NCBI GenBank assembly: GCA_036377055.1
Contig: DASUZD010000001.1
Span: 1 to 12,733, forward strand
DNA: 12,733 bases
Direction: 5' to 3'
Source: DASUZD01 sp036377055
GTDB lineage: Bacteria; Actinomycetota; Thermoleophilia; Gaiellales; Gaiellaceae
Of this stretch, positions 6,917-12,733 are shown in pieces. The position numbers and the translations under genes were made by a program. Within the stretch, counting starts at the first letter, position 1, and each line of letters starts with the position of its first letter. The notes beneath the pieces were generated by a model that did no database searches, was not told where the DNA came from, and saw nothing but the letters and a program-made list of their open reading frames with translations.

Positions 6917-7882
6917 CTACGCGAGCCTGATTCGCGGGTCGACCCACGCATAGAGCAGGTCGACGACGAGGTTGAAGACGATGATCGCGAGCGTGGCGAA
7001 GACGATCACGCCCTGCACGGTCGGGATGTCGTAGTTGTTGAGCCCGCCGACCGCGGTCTTTCCTAACCCGGGCAGGCTGTAGACGGTCTCCGTGAAGACG
7101 GCGCCACCGAGCGCGAGCCCGATGTCCATGCCGAGCATCGTCACGACCGGCAGCATCGCGTTCCTGAGGATGTGCGAGCGCAACACAAGCCACTCGGGCG
7201 CGCCCTTCGCGCGCGCGGTGCGGACGTAGTCCTCGTTCATCGTGTCGAGGGTGTTCGCGCGAATCATCCGGACGTAGAGCGCCGCGAAGAGGATCGCGAA
7301 CGTCAGCCAGGGCAGCAGGAGATGGTACGCCCACTGCACGGGTCCACCGCAGTCGGTCGAGGGGTTGATGAAGTCGCAGTACCCCGTGATCGGCGTCCAG
7401 TGAAGCTTGAAGCCGAAGAAGTAGGCGAAGATCAGCCCGATCCAGATCGGATGGGCAGAGATCCCGATCAGGACGAAGGTCATAGCTCCGCGGTCTAAGA
7501 GCGAGCGCGGACGCAGCGCCGAGAGGATGCCGATCGGGATCGCGATCAGCATCCAGAGGATCGCGCCGCCGACGACGAGCGACGCCGTCACGGGCGCCGC
7601 GGCGCCGACGATGCTGTTGACGGACTGCCGCGTGAAGTACGAGTAGCCGAGCGAGCGGTCGATGACGAGGTGCTTGACGAACTTCCCGTACTGGACGTAG
7701 ATCGGCCGGTCGGTCCCGAGCGCGTGCGCGACGCGCTTCACGTCCTGCGTCGTGCAGGCCTGGCCGCACGCCTGCTTCGCCGGGTTCGCCGGGATGATGA
7801 AGAAGAGGACGTAGCTGACGACGGTTACTGCGAAGAAGAGGACGACGGCCCAGAGGATCCTGCGAATGAGGTACCGGATCAT
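6917..7882 (-). CDS. oppB: Oligopeptide/dipeptide ABC transporter permease (OppB/DppB type)
   Basis: A 321-residue inner-membrane permease of the BPD_transp_1 family. The N-terminus MIRYLIRRIL and first helix (about 9-31, ending in FFIIP) are typical of OppB/DppB. A long external loop follows (32-98), then five more helices. The EAA loop that contacts the ATPases is DYVRTARAKGAPEWLVLRSH at about 218-237, followed by the family's RNAMLP. TETVYSLPGLG (265-274) and a C-terminal DPRIRL are further hallmarks. Two cysteine pairs sit in segments predicted to be outside the cell, Cys39/Cys43 and Cys169/Cys178, and could form disulfides. The ATG has a GAGGAG SD 6 nt upstream. A strong hairpin lies between this gene and the binding-protein gene. 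It should pair with the OppC-type permease, which here sits upstream of the binding protein. Confidence 0.93.
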   Translation of the reverse strand: MIRYLIRRILWAVVLFFAVTVVSYVLFFIIPANPAKQACGQACTTQDVKRVAHALGTDRPIYVQYGKFVKHLVIDRSLGYSYFTRQSVNSIVGAAAPVTASLVVGGAILWMLIAIPIGILSALRPRSLLDRGAMTFVLIGISAHPIWIGLIFAYFFGFKLHWTPITGYCDFINPSTDCGGPVQWAYHLLLPWLTFAILFAALYVRMIRANTLDTMNEDYVRTARAKGAPEWLVLRSHILRNAMLPVVTMLGMDIGLALGGAVFTETVYSLPGLGKTAVGGLNNYDIPTVQGVIVFATLAIIVFNLVVDLLYAWVDPRIRLA

Positions 7883-7943
7883 CAGCTACTCCTCGTGCTC
7901 GCTGGCCGCAAACTTTAACCGACCGGTGCTGTGATTTGAGACG

Positions 7944-7976
7944 GCGAGGCGCCGGCGGAAACCGCCGGCGCCTCGC
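7944..7976 (-). terminator. Very strong hairpin between oppA and oppB
   Basis: A perfect 15-bp inverted repeat (arms 7944-7958 and 7962-7976, outer end GCGAGGCGCC) closes on a 3-nt loop. It begins 28 nt after the oppA stop. No U-tract follows on the minus strand, so it may be a partial terminator, a block to 3' exonucleases, or an RNA processing boundary. All three would raise binding-protein mRNA above the downstream permease and ATPase genes, as is common for such operons. The sequence is direct; the role is inferred. Confidence 0.7.
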
Positions 7977-8004
7977 TTCCTACCTGGTCGAGCTGACCCC
8001 TTTC

Positions 8005-9630
8005 CTACTTCAGGAAGAAGGTGTTGAGGTCGGCGCTCGCGTTCGCGGGCTGGAAGAGGTAGCCGCCAGTCCGCTTGGACACGAACTCACGCTCGTTGCG
8101 GTTGTCGTACGCCGCCCACGGCGCGTAGTTCTTGGTGATGTTGATGTCGAGGTCGCCGTACGCCTTGTAGCGCGCCGTGCCGACCTTGCGGTTGGCCTGA
8201 TCGAGCAGCTGGTTGATCTTGCCGTTGTTGAAGTACGCCAGGTTGTTGTTGTTGTCGGCGTGGATGTTGTTGCCGTTCAGCAGGATGTCCAGGAAGTCGT
8301 ACGGATCCGGATAGTCCTGGTTCCAGCCGACGAGCGCTGCGTCGAACGGCTCGCCCTTCGTGCCGGCGGCGACGTAGATCTGGAAGCCCTGGAAGAGCTT
8401 CACGTTCACGTCACAGCCCATCTGGGTCAGGTTGTACTTGAAGACCTGGCCGAGGGCCTGTCCGGTCGACGACGTCGTCGTGTACAGCGTCGTTGCGCCG
8501 CACTTGCTGCCGGCGAGGGACTTCGCCTTCGAGTAGTCGGCGCCCTTGAGCGGATAGAGCTTCACGTCCTTGAACCCGCCCATGCCCGGCGGCAGTACCT
8601 GGTCGGTCCGCTTACCGGCGAACGCGCCGCGGACGCGGAGCATGGCCGGGCGGTCGATCGCGAAGTTGGCCGCCTTGCGCATCGCGACGCTCCCGAAGGT
8701 GGGCCGCGAGGTGTTCAGCGCGACGTAGTCGGTCTCGACGAGCTGGTGAACCTGGTACTGGCCCTTGTTCACGCCGTACGCCTTCGCGAGGTCAGCGTGC
8801 GCGGTCGGGGGCAGCCCGCCCATGTCGTAGTCGACCTGGTTCGACCGGACCTGGAGGAGGCTCTGGTCGAGGTTCGTGTTCACCGTGATGTCGAACGTGT
8901 CGATGTTCGCGGGCCGGGGACCCTTGTAGAACTTGTTGCGCTTGAGCACGATCCGGCGGTTCGGGATCCGGCTGGCGATCGTGTACGGCCCACCCGACGG
9001 GTAGGAGTCGACGCCCTTCGGGTCGTTCGCCATCCTCAGCGAGATCGCCTGGAAGAACGGCATGCCGAGCTTCGACAGCAGACCGCCGTCAGGCTGGGTC
9101 AGCTTGATGATCAGCGTGTTCCCCCGCGCGACCACGCCCGAGGCCGTGTTCGCCTTGCCGTCGATCATCGCCTGCGCGCCCACGATGTCACCGATGAACG
9201 GAACGGCCGGCGACTGCATCGACTTCGTCAACGCGCGGAAGATCGCCTTCTGGAAGTTCTTCGCGGTGATCGTCTCGCCGTTCGAGAGCTTGAGCCCGGG
9301 CTTGATCTTGAACGTGTACGTCTTGCCGTCCTTCGACACGATCGGCATGCCCACGGCGGCTTCCGGCACCAGGCGGCCACCCGCGGGGGGCGCCTTGTCC
9401 GGATAGTTGACGAGCTTCAGAGCCGTCGCGAACTCGATCTGCCACGAGATGGTTCCGTAGGCGAGCGACGGATCGGTGAAGTCGACGTCGGTGGCCGACA
9501 TGTTCATCCTCATCGTGCCGCCCTTCTTGGCGGCGCTGCTCGTGGATGCCGCGTTTGCAAAACCCGCGGCCACGAGCAGAATCGCTCCGAGCACGGCCAT
9601 CATGGCCGAGAGCCAGAGCTTTCTACTCAT
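8005..9630 (-). CDS. oppA: Oligopeptide-type ABC transporter substrate-binding protein
   Basis: A 541-residue extracellular solute-binding protein of family 5 (SBP_bac_5, the OppA/DppA/NikA group). Residues 1-27 are a signal peptide: MSRK, a hydrophobic core to about 24, then an ANA-type cleavage site before ASTSS. There is no lipobox cysteine near the cleavage site, unlike most such proteins in Gram-positive bacteria. The mature part shows the expected order: TDPSLAYGTISWQIEF near the N-terminus, YTFKIKPGLKLSNGETITAKNF, the hallmark YPSGGPYTIASRIPNRRIVLKRNKFYKG, and a late AALVGWNQDYPDPYDFLDILL. This last motif is common in the oligopeptide group. The start is the ATG at 9630 with an AAAGGAGT SD about 4 nt away. 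An in-frame extension to 9669 lacks an SD and would precede the signal peptide. The ligand is not predictable; a peptide is most likely. It has its own promoter. Confidence 0.93.
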   Translation of the reverse strand: MSRKLWLSAMMAVLGAILLVAAGFANAASTSSAAKKGGTMRMNMSATDVDFTDPSLAYGTISWQIEFATALKLVNYPDKAPPAGGRLVPEAAVGMPIVSKDGKTYTFKIKPGLKLSNGETITAKNFQKAIFRALTKSMQSPAVPFIGDIVGAQAMIDGKANTASGVVARGNTLIIKLTQPDGGLLSKLGMPFFQAISLRMANDPKGVDSYPSGGPYTIASRIPNRRIVLKRNKFYKGPRPANIDTFDITVNTNLDQSLLQVRSNQVDYDMGGLPPTAHADLAKAYGVNKGQYQVHQLVETDYVALNTSRPTFGSVAMRKAANFAIDRPAMLRVRGAFAGKRTDQVLPPGMGGFKDVKLYPLKGADYSKAKSLAGSKCGATTLYTTTSSTGQALGQVFKYNLTQMGCDVNVKLFQGFQIYVAAGTKGEPFDAALVGWNQDYPDPYDFLDILLNGNNIHADNNNNLAYFNNGKINQLLDQANRKVGTARYKAYGDLDINITKNYAPWAAYDNRNEREFVSKRTGGYLFQPANASADLNTFFLK

Positions 9631-9750
9631 GTGACTCCTTTCCAAGTCGAGAACCAGCGGAACGCCCACTGGTCAGGCGCATGGAATGCATCCTCGAACC
9701 CCTGAGACGTGGGGCTGAGCGAATTTGTTAGCGCCCGCTGAGAGCGCAGC

Positions 9751-9778
9751 AGTTTAGCGCCTTATGCGCGGTGGTCAA
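9751..9778 (-). promoter_or_regulatory. Promoter for oppA
   Basis: On the minus strand TTGACC (9778-9773) matches 5 of 6 bases of the sigma-70 -35 box. It is followed after 16 nt by TAAACT (9756-9751), matching 4 of 6 bases of the -10 box. Transcription should start near 9744, giving a leader of about 114 nt. The leader contains a 7-bp stem with one wobble pair at 9654-9672 just before the SD. This is the best promoter match I found in the intergenic regions. It would let the binding-protein gene and those after it be expressed independently of oppC. Confidence 0.6.
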
Positions 9779-9938
9779 GGTCGCATTTTTCCGCGCCACG
9801 CGCCGGATTCCGTGGCGGAGGACCGGCGCGCTCCGCCGCCGGAGCCGGGCTTAGCCCGGCGGGAGGCTGACGACGGAGAGGCAACGCCAGAAGAATCTGC
9901 GCAGCGCCGGCTCCGCAGCCACTCGACAAGAAAGACGC

Positions 9939-9981
9939 GCGAAGGGAGGGGGTCCGTGGGGGAACGAGGGGTTCCCCCACG
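9939..9981. repeat. Palindromic repeat, copy 1 (downstream of oppC)
   Basis: A 43-bp element whose core is an 11-bp perfect hairpin (arms 9955-9965 and 9971-9981, CGTGGGGGAAC and its complement, 5-nt loop). It is preceded on the plus strand by a purine-rich flank (GCGAAGGGAGGGGGTC). It lies 14 nt after the oppC stop. A second copy lies in inverse orientation at 11134-11177; the two cores match at 26 of 27 bases. It may act as an oppC terminator or mRNA-stability hairpin, or be a REP-like dispersed repeat. No U-tract follows. Confidence 0.8.
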
Positions 9982-9995
9982 AAGCGCAACGCGCG

Positions 9996-11066
9996 TTAGC
10001 GCGTGGTTCGCGGGTCGAAGGCGTCCCGCAGGCCGTCGCCCAAGAGGTTGAAGGCGAGGGTCGTGAGCAGGATCGCCGCGCCGGGCCAGACCATCAGCCA
10101 CGGTTGGGTGAGGTAGTACTGCGGCGCGAGCGAGAGCAGATAGCCCCAGCTCGGCGTCGGCTCCTTGATCCCGATTCCGAGGAACGAGAGGCCCGCCTCC
10201 GCGAGGATGTTCTGGGCCACGCTGATCGTCGCGAGCACGATCACCGGAGCGACGAGGTGCGGCAGCAGGTGCGAGCGGACAATGCGCGCGTCGCTCGCGC
10301 CGACCATGCGCGCGGCTTCGACGAACTCCTTCTCGCGCAGCGACAAGACCTGCGCGCGGACGATGCGCGCGGGATAGAACCAGCCGAAGAAGCCGAGCAC
10401 GAGCACGAGCGTGAGCACGCCCTTGCCGAGGAACCCGAAGGTCACGTTGTCGAGCCGGCCGCCGATCGTGCTCGCGAGCGCGATGATGAAGAGCAGGATC
10501 GGGAACGCCATCACGATCTCGGTGATGCGCGAGACGATCGTGTCGATCCAGCCGCCGTGGTAGCCGGCGATCGAGCCCATGATCACGCCGACGATCATGC
10601 TCAGCACCGTCGCACCGAGCGCCACCTCGAGCGACGTCTGCCCGCCGTAGAGCAGGCGCAGGAACTCGTCCCGGCCGAGCTGGTCGGCGCCGCCCAGGAT
10701 GAAGAGCGTCGACCCGAAGTGCCCCGTCGCGCCCGGATAGGGGAGCGTCGAGACGTGCGTCCACGGGCCGACCGGCAAAAGCTTCCCGTTCAGGCCGCCC
10801 GCGAAGAGGTCGGTCGGCCCATGCCCGAGCAGGTGAGCCGCGACGGGGCCGCCGACGAACGACGCGAGCAAGAGGAAGACGATGAAGAACGCGCCCGCGA
10901 TCGCGACGTGGTCGCGCTTGAACCGGCGCCAGACCTGCTCCCAGTAGCCGCGCGCCCGTACCGGCTCGAACTCACCGAGCTCCACGCCCGACTCGACTGC
11001 GACCGCCGCCGCGAGCCCTGCTCCGGAAGAGAGGATCTCGGGGGAGTGTTCCTGCTGCGTCGCCAT
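9996..11066 (-). CDS. oppC: Oligopeptide/dipeptide ABC transporter permease (OppC/DppC type)
   Basis: A 356-residue permease of the OppC/DppC type. Residues 1-50 are a cytosolic leader ending in YWEQVWRRFKRDHVAIAG, the usual OppC N-terminal segment, and the first helix is about 54-70. The external loop ends in LGRDEFLRLLYGGQTSL (130-146), a family hallmark. The EAA loop is EFVEAARMVGASDARIVRSHLLPH (247-270). GLSFLGIGIKEPTPSWG at 292-308 is another strong signature, and the protein ends in GDGLRDAFDPR. Nothing is missing. Unusually, it precedes the binding protein, instead of following permease B, and it is bracketed by inverted copies of a palindromic repeat. No clear SD precedes the ATG at 11066 and I see no strong promoter, so its expression start is unclear. 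It may rely on read-through from atpG. Confidence 0.93.
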   Translation of the reverse strand: MATQQEHSPEILSSGAGLAAAVAVESGVELGEFEPVRARGYWEQVWRRFKRDHVAIAGAFFIVFLLLASFVGGPVAAHLLGHGPTDLFAGGLNGKLLPVGPWTHVSTLPYPGATGHFGSTLFILGGADQLGRDEFLRLLYGGQTSLEVALGATVLSMIVGVIMGSIAGYHGGWIDTIVSRITEIVMAFPILLFIIALASTIGGRLDNVTFGFLGKGVLTLVLVLGFFGWFYPARIVRAQVLSLREKEFVEAARMVGASDARIVRSHLLPHLVAPVIVLATISVAQNILAEAGLSFLGIGIKEPTPSWGYLLSLAPQYYLTQPWLMVWPGAAILLTTLAFNLLGDGLRDAFDPRTTR

Positions 11067-11133
11067 AACGGGGCACGGAGCTACTGCCGCTTCAACTGAG
11101 ACTGTAAACGACTTCGGTTGTTAGCGCTCTCTG

Positions 11134-11177
11134 CGTGGGGGAACCCCTGGTTCCCCCACGGACCCCCCTCCTTTCGC
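11134..11177. repeat. Palindromic repeat, copy 2 (upstream of oppC), inverted relative to copy 1
   Basis: A 44-bp element with a 12-bp perfect hairpin (arms 11134-11145 and 11149-11160, CGTGGGGGAACC and its complement, 3-nt loop). It is followed on the plus strand by the pyrimidine-rich complement of the copy-1 flank. Aligned to the reverse complement of copy 1 it differs by two substitutions and one G indel. It lies 68 nt upstream of the oppC start and 117 nt after the atpG stop. Confidence 0.8.
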
Positions 11178-11256
11178 AACGTGAGCGCGCCTCCCTGCGT
11201 GGCGGAGCCGGCGAATCGCCCTTCGGCTCTAACGCCTTCTTCGGAGAGCCGGCGTG

Positions 11257-11285
11257 CGCGCAGGCGGAGTGAATCCGCCTGCGCG
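11257..11285 (-). terminator. Hairpin just after atpG
   Basis: A perfect 12-bp inverted repeat (arms 11257-11268 and 11274-11285, CGCGCAGGCGGA and complement, 5-nt loop) begins 9 nt after the atpG stop. No U-tract follows on the minus strand. A weaker 7-bp stem follows at 11224-11251. It may end the atpAG transcript or protect its 3' end. U-less GC hairpins after genes are common in actinobacteria, but the role here is inferred. Confidence 0.55.
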
Positions 11286-11294
11286 GCGGGAAAA

Positions 11295-12185
11295 TCAGAC
11301 GTTTAGCGCGTCGGCTCCGGCGACTACTTCCAGGATCTCTTGGGTGATCTCCGCCTGTCGGGCTCGGTTCATCGCTAGCGTCAGCGAGTCGATCAGCTCG
11401 CCTGCGTTCTTCGAGGCGTTTCGCATCGCGGTCATCCGCGCGCCGTGCTCGGACGCGGCCGACTCGAGCAGCGCGCGGAAGAGCTCGGTCTCGAGGTAGA
11501 CCGGCAGGAGCCGCGTCAGGATCTCCTCCGGCTCCGGCTCGTAGATGAAGTCGCCACGGAGGGCGCGCTCGTGCGCGTCGTCCTCCTCGGCCTCGAGCAG
11601 ATCCTGCGAGATCGGCAGGACGTCCTGCTCCGTCACCCGCTGGACGAGCGGCGACACGAAGTGGTTGTAGACGACGACGACGCGGTCGACCTCGCCCTCG
11701 ACGTAGAGCTCGGCGAGGCGGTGGGCGACGGCCTGCGCGTCGGCGTAACCGGGCCGGTCGCCGAGGCCGGTCCACGCCTGCTCGACCTTGTAGCGGCGGA
11801 ACCGGAGGGTCGACGCGCCCTTCCGCCCGACGACGAGCCACCGCACCGTCTTGCCCTCGGCACGCAGGGCGCGCTCGACCGCGAACGCCCGCCGCAGGAC
11901 CTGCGCGTTGAACGCGCCTGCGAGCCCGCGGTCGCCCGTGACCGGCACGATCGCGACCGACTCGACCTCGCGCGTCTGGAGCAGCGGCAGGCCTCGGAGG
12001 GACGTGCTCGCGCGCGCGGTGCCGGCCATCAGCTCGAGCATGCGGTCGGCGTACGGGCGCATCGCCTCGATCCGCGCCTGCGCGCGCCGCAGCCGCGCGG
12101 CCGCGACGAGCTCCATCGCCTTCGTGATCTTGCGCGTGTTCCGGATCGACCGGACACGTCTTTTGATGTCTTGGACGGAGGCCAC
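11295..12185 (-). CDS. atpG: F1 ATP synthase gamma subunit
   Basis: A 296-residue gamma subunit, the rotating central shaft of F1. The N-terminal helix MASVQDIKRRVRSIRNTRKITKAMELVAAARLRRAQ is the conserved half of the coiled-coil shaft. VTGDRGLAGAFN at 82-93 is a family motif. The C-terminal helix ends in the family signature ITQEILEVVAGADAL (280-294). Length is normal and no key segment is missing. An acidic insert EAEEDDAHERA near 198-208 is within the variable Rossmann-like domain. The start is GTG at 12185, sharing one base with the atpA stop, so it should be coupled to atpA. The usual next gene, atpD, is absent here; instead a palindrome-rich gap and a peptide transporter follow, and atpD lies about 7.6 kb away. 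Confidence 0.96.
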   Translation of the reverse strand: MASVQDIKRRVRSIRNTRKITKAMELVAAARLRRAQARIEAMRPYADRMLELMAGTARASTSLRGLPLLQTREVESVAIVPVTGDRGLAGAFNAQVLRRAFAVERALRAEGKTVRWLVVGRKGASTLRFRRYKVEQAWTGLGDRPGYADAQAVAHRLAELYVEGEVDRVVVVYNHFVSPLVQRVTEQDVLPISQDLLEAEEDDAHERALRGDFIYEPEPEEILTRLLPVYLETELFRALLESAASEHGARMTAMRNASKNAGELIDSLTLAMNRARQAEITQEILEVVAGADALNV

Positions 12186-12733
12186 TAGACGAGCCCTGTC
12201 TCCTCCTCGACGTTGAAGGCCTTCTTGAACTTCTGGAGCTCGTCGTCGAGGCGCTTGCGAAGGTCGTCCGTCAGCTCCTGCTTCTCGGCGATCTCCTTCA
12301 GGATCGAGCCTTCCGCGCGCGTGTGCTCGCGCAGCTCCTCGTGGAAGCGCGGGACCTGGGCGACCGGGATGTCGTCGAGGTGCCCGTTCACGCCCGCGTA
12401 GAGCGCGATCACCTGCTCCTCCATCGGCCAGGGGTCGTACTGGGGCTGGTTCAGCGTCGCGACCATCCGCTCACCGCGCGCGAGCGCCCGCTGCGTCGCC
12501 TGGTCCAGCTCCGAGCCGAACTGCGCGAAAGCCTCCAGCTCGCGGTACTGCGCGAGGTCGAGCCGGAGCCGGCCCGCGACCTGCTTCATCGCCTTCGTCT
12601 GGGCGCTGGAGCCGACGCGGGAGACGGAGATGCCGACGTTGATCGCCGGCTTCACGCCCGAGAAGAAGAGATCGGACTCGAGGAAGATCTGGCCGTCCGT
12701 GATCGAGATCACGTTCGTCGGGATGTAGGCCGC
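12185..12733 (-). CDS. atpA: F1 ATP synthase alpha subunit (C-terminal part; 5' end outside window)
   Basis: The visible 182 codons are the last third of the non-catalytic alpha subunit; the family is about 510 residues. They begin in the conserved AAYIPTNVISITDGQIFLE stretch. The signature PAINVGISVSRVGSSAQ follows and includes the arginine finger (visible residue 39, codon 12619-12617) that reaches into the beta catalytic site. The C-terminal helical domain (AQYRELEAFAQFGSELDQAT, then RGERMVATLNQPQYDPWPMEEQV) is normal and the protein ends in EEETGLV. The P-loop is outside the window. The stop TAG overlaps the atpG GTG start by one base. Identification is certain. Confidence 0.97.
   Translation of the reverse strand, partial: AAYIPTNVISITDGQIFLESDLFFSGVKPAINVGISVSRVGSSAQTKAMKQVAGRLRLDLAQYRELEAFAQFGSELDQATQRALARGERMVATLNQPQYDPWPMEEQVIALYAGVNGHLDDIPVAQVPRFHEELREHTRAEGSILKEIAEKQELTDDLRKRLDDELQKFKKAFNVEEETGLV

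Larger units (their letters stand above)
9631..9995. other. 365-bp non-coding region between oppC and oppA
   Basis: No gene is supported here. From the oppC side it holds: a palindromic repeat (9939-9981); a GC-rich stretch with several short stems, including a 7-bp stem at 9844-9860 (GCCGGGC/GCCCGGC around TTA) and mutually exclusive stems at 9794-9817 and 9800-9829; the oppA promoter (9751-9778); and the oppA leader. No recognisable riboswitch or T-box is seen in the leader. Confidence 0.6.

Noticed and set aside
9623..9691. A 22-codon upstream frame in the oppA leader overlapping the oppA start; an internal Met at 9682 has a GAGG about 9 nt upstream.
   Set aside because: No run of regulatory codons, no terminator/antiterminator pair, and no codon bias. 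It is most likely chance.
7936..9705. A 589-codon open frame on the plus strand.
   Set aside because: It is antisense to oppA, which has clear motifs. The frame is Arg/Val/Glu-rich low-complexity protein of the kind expected opposite GC-biased genes.
9782..9938. Cluster of short overlapping palindromes considered as an attenuator for oppA.
   Set aside because: It lies upstream of the predicted oppA promoter, so it would not be in the oppA leader. GC-rich DNA gives many short stems.

Overview
The window is very GC-rich and fully coding-dense. Every supported gene is on the minus strand, so transcription runs from high to low coordinates. GTG starts are common, genes abut or overlap, and third codon positions are strongly G/C. 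The F1 ATP synthase, an oligopeptide-type ABC transporter, an HxxxCxxC zinc anti-sigma-like protein and GC-rich intergenic palindromes suggest a high-GC actinobacterium. A deep branch such as Thermoleophilia is plausible, but this is inference; no phylogenetic marker was compared.

Layout in the direction of transcription (right to left). (1) The end of atpA (12733-12185) and all of atpG (12185-11295) are joined by a 1-base stop/start overlap. They are followed by a palindrome-rich 228-bp gap. (2) A complete oligopeptide/dipeptide ABC importer follows in the unusual order permease C, binding protein A, permease B, ATPase D, ATPase F (11066-4798). Permease C is bracketed by two inverted copies of a 43-44-bp palindromic repeat. 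The binding-protein gene has its own convincing promoter, and a very strong hairpin separates it from permease B. (3) A small membrane protein (4794-4441) lies 3 nt behind ATPase F. An orphan anti-sigma-like zinc-binding membrane protein (4387-3917) comes next. (4) A 228-bp gap carries a likely promoter and a small reading frame broken by one TGA. (5) atpD and atpC (3688-1779) are again joined by a 1-base overlap. (6) A tightly packed tail holds a YfcE-like metallophosphoesterase, an exported alpha/beta hydrolase, and the start of a membrane-anchored protein that runs off the left edge.

The main architectural point is that the usual contiguous atpA-atpG-atpD-atpC block is split by about 7.6 kb holding a peptide transporter and two accessory membrane proteins. 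The F1 genes all look intact, so the split should be compatible with function, but atpDC probably need their own promoter. I see no transposase, integrase, tRNA, rRNA or CRISPR array. I found no clear undescribed multi-gene system. The most interesting signals are the split ATP synthase locus, the inverted repeats around permease C, and the interrupted small frame ahead of atpD.
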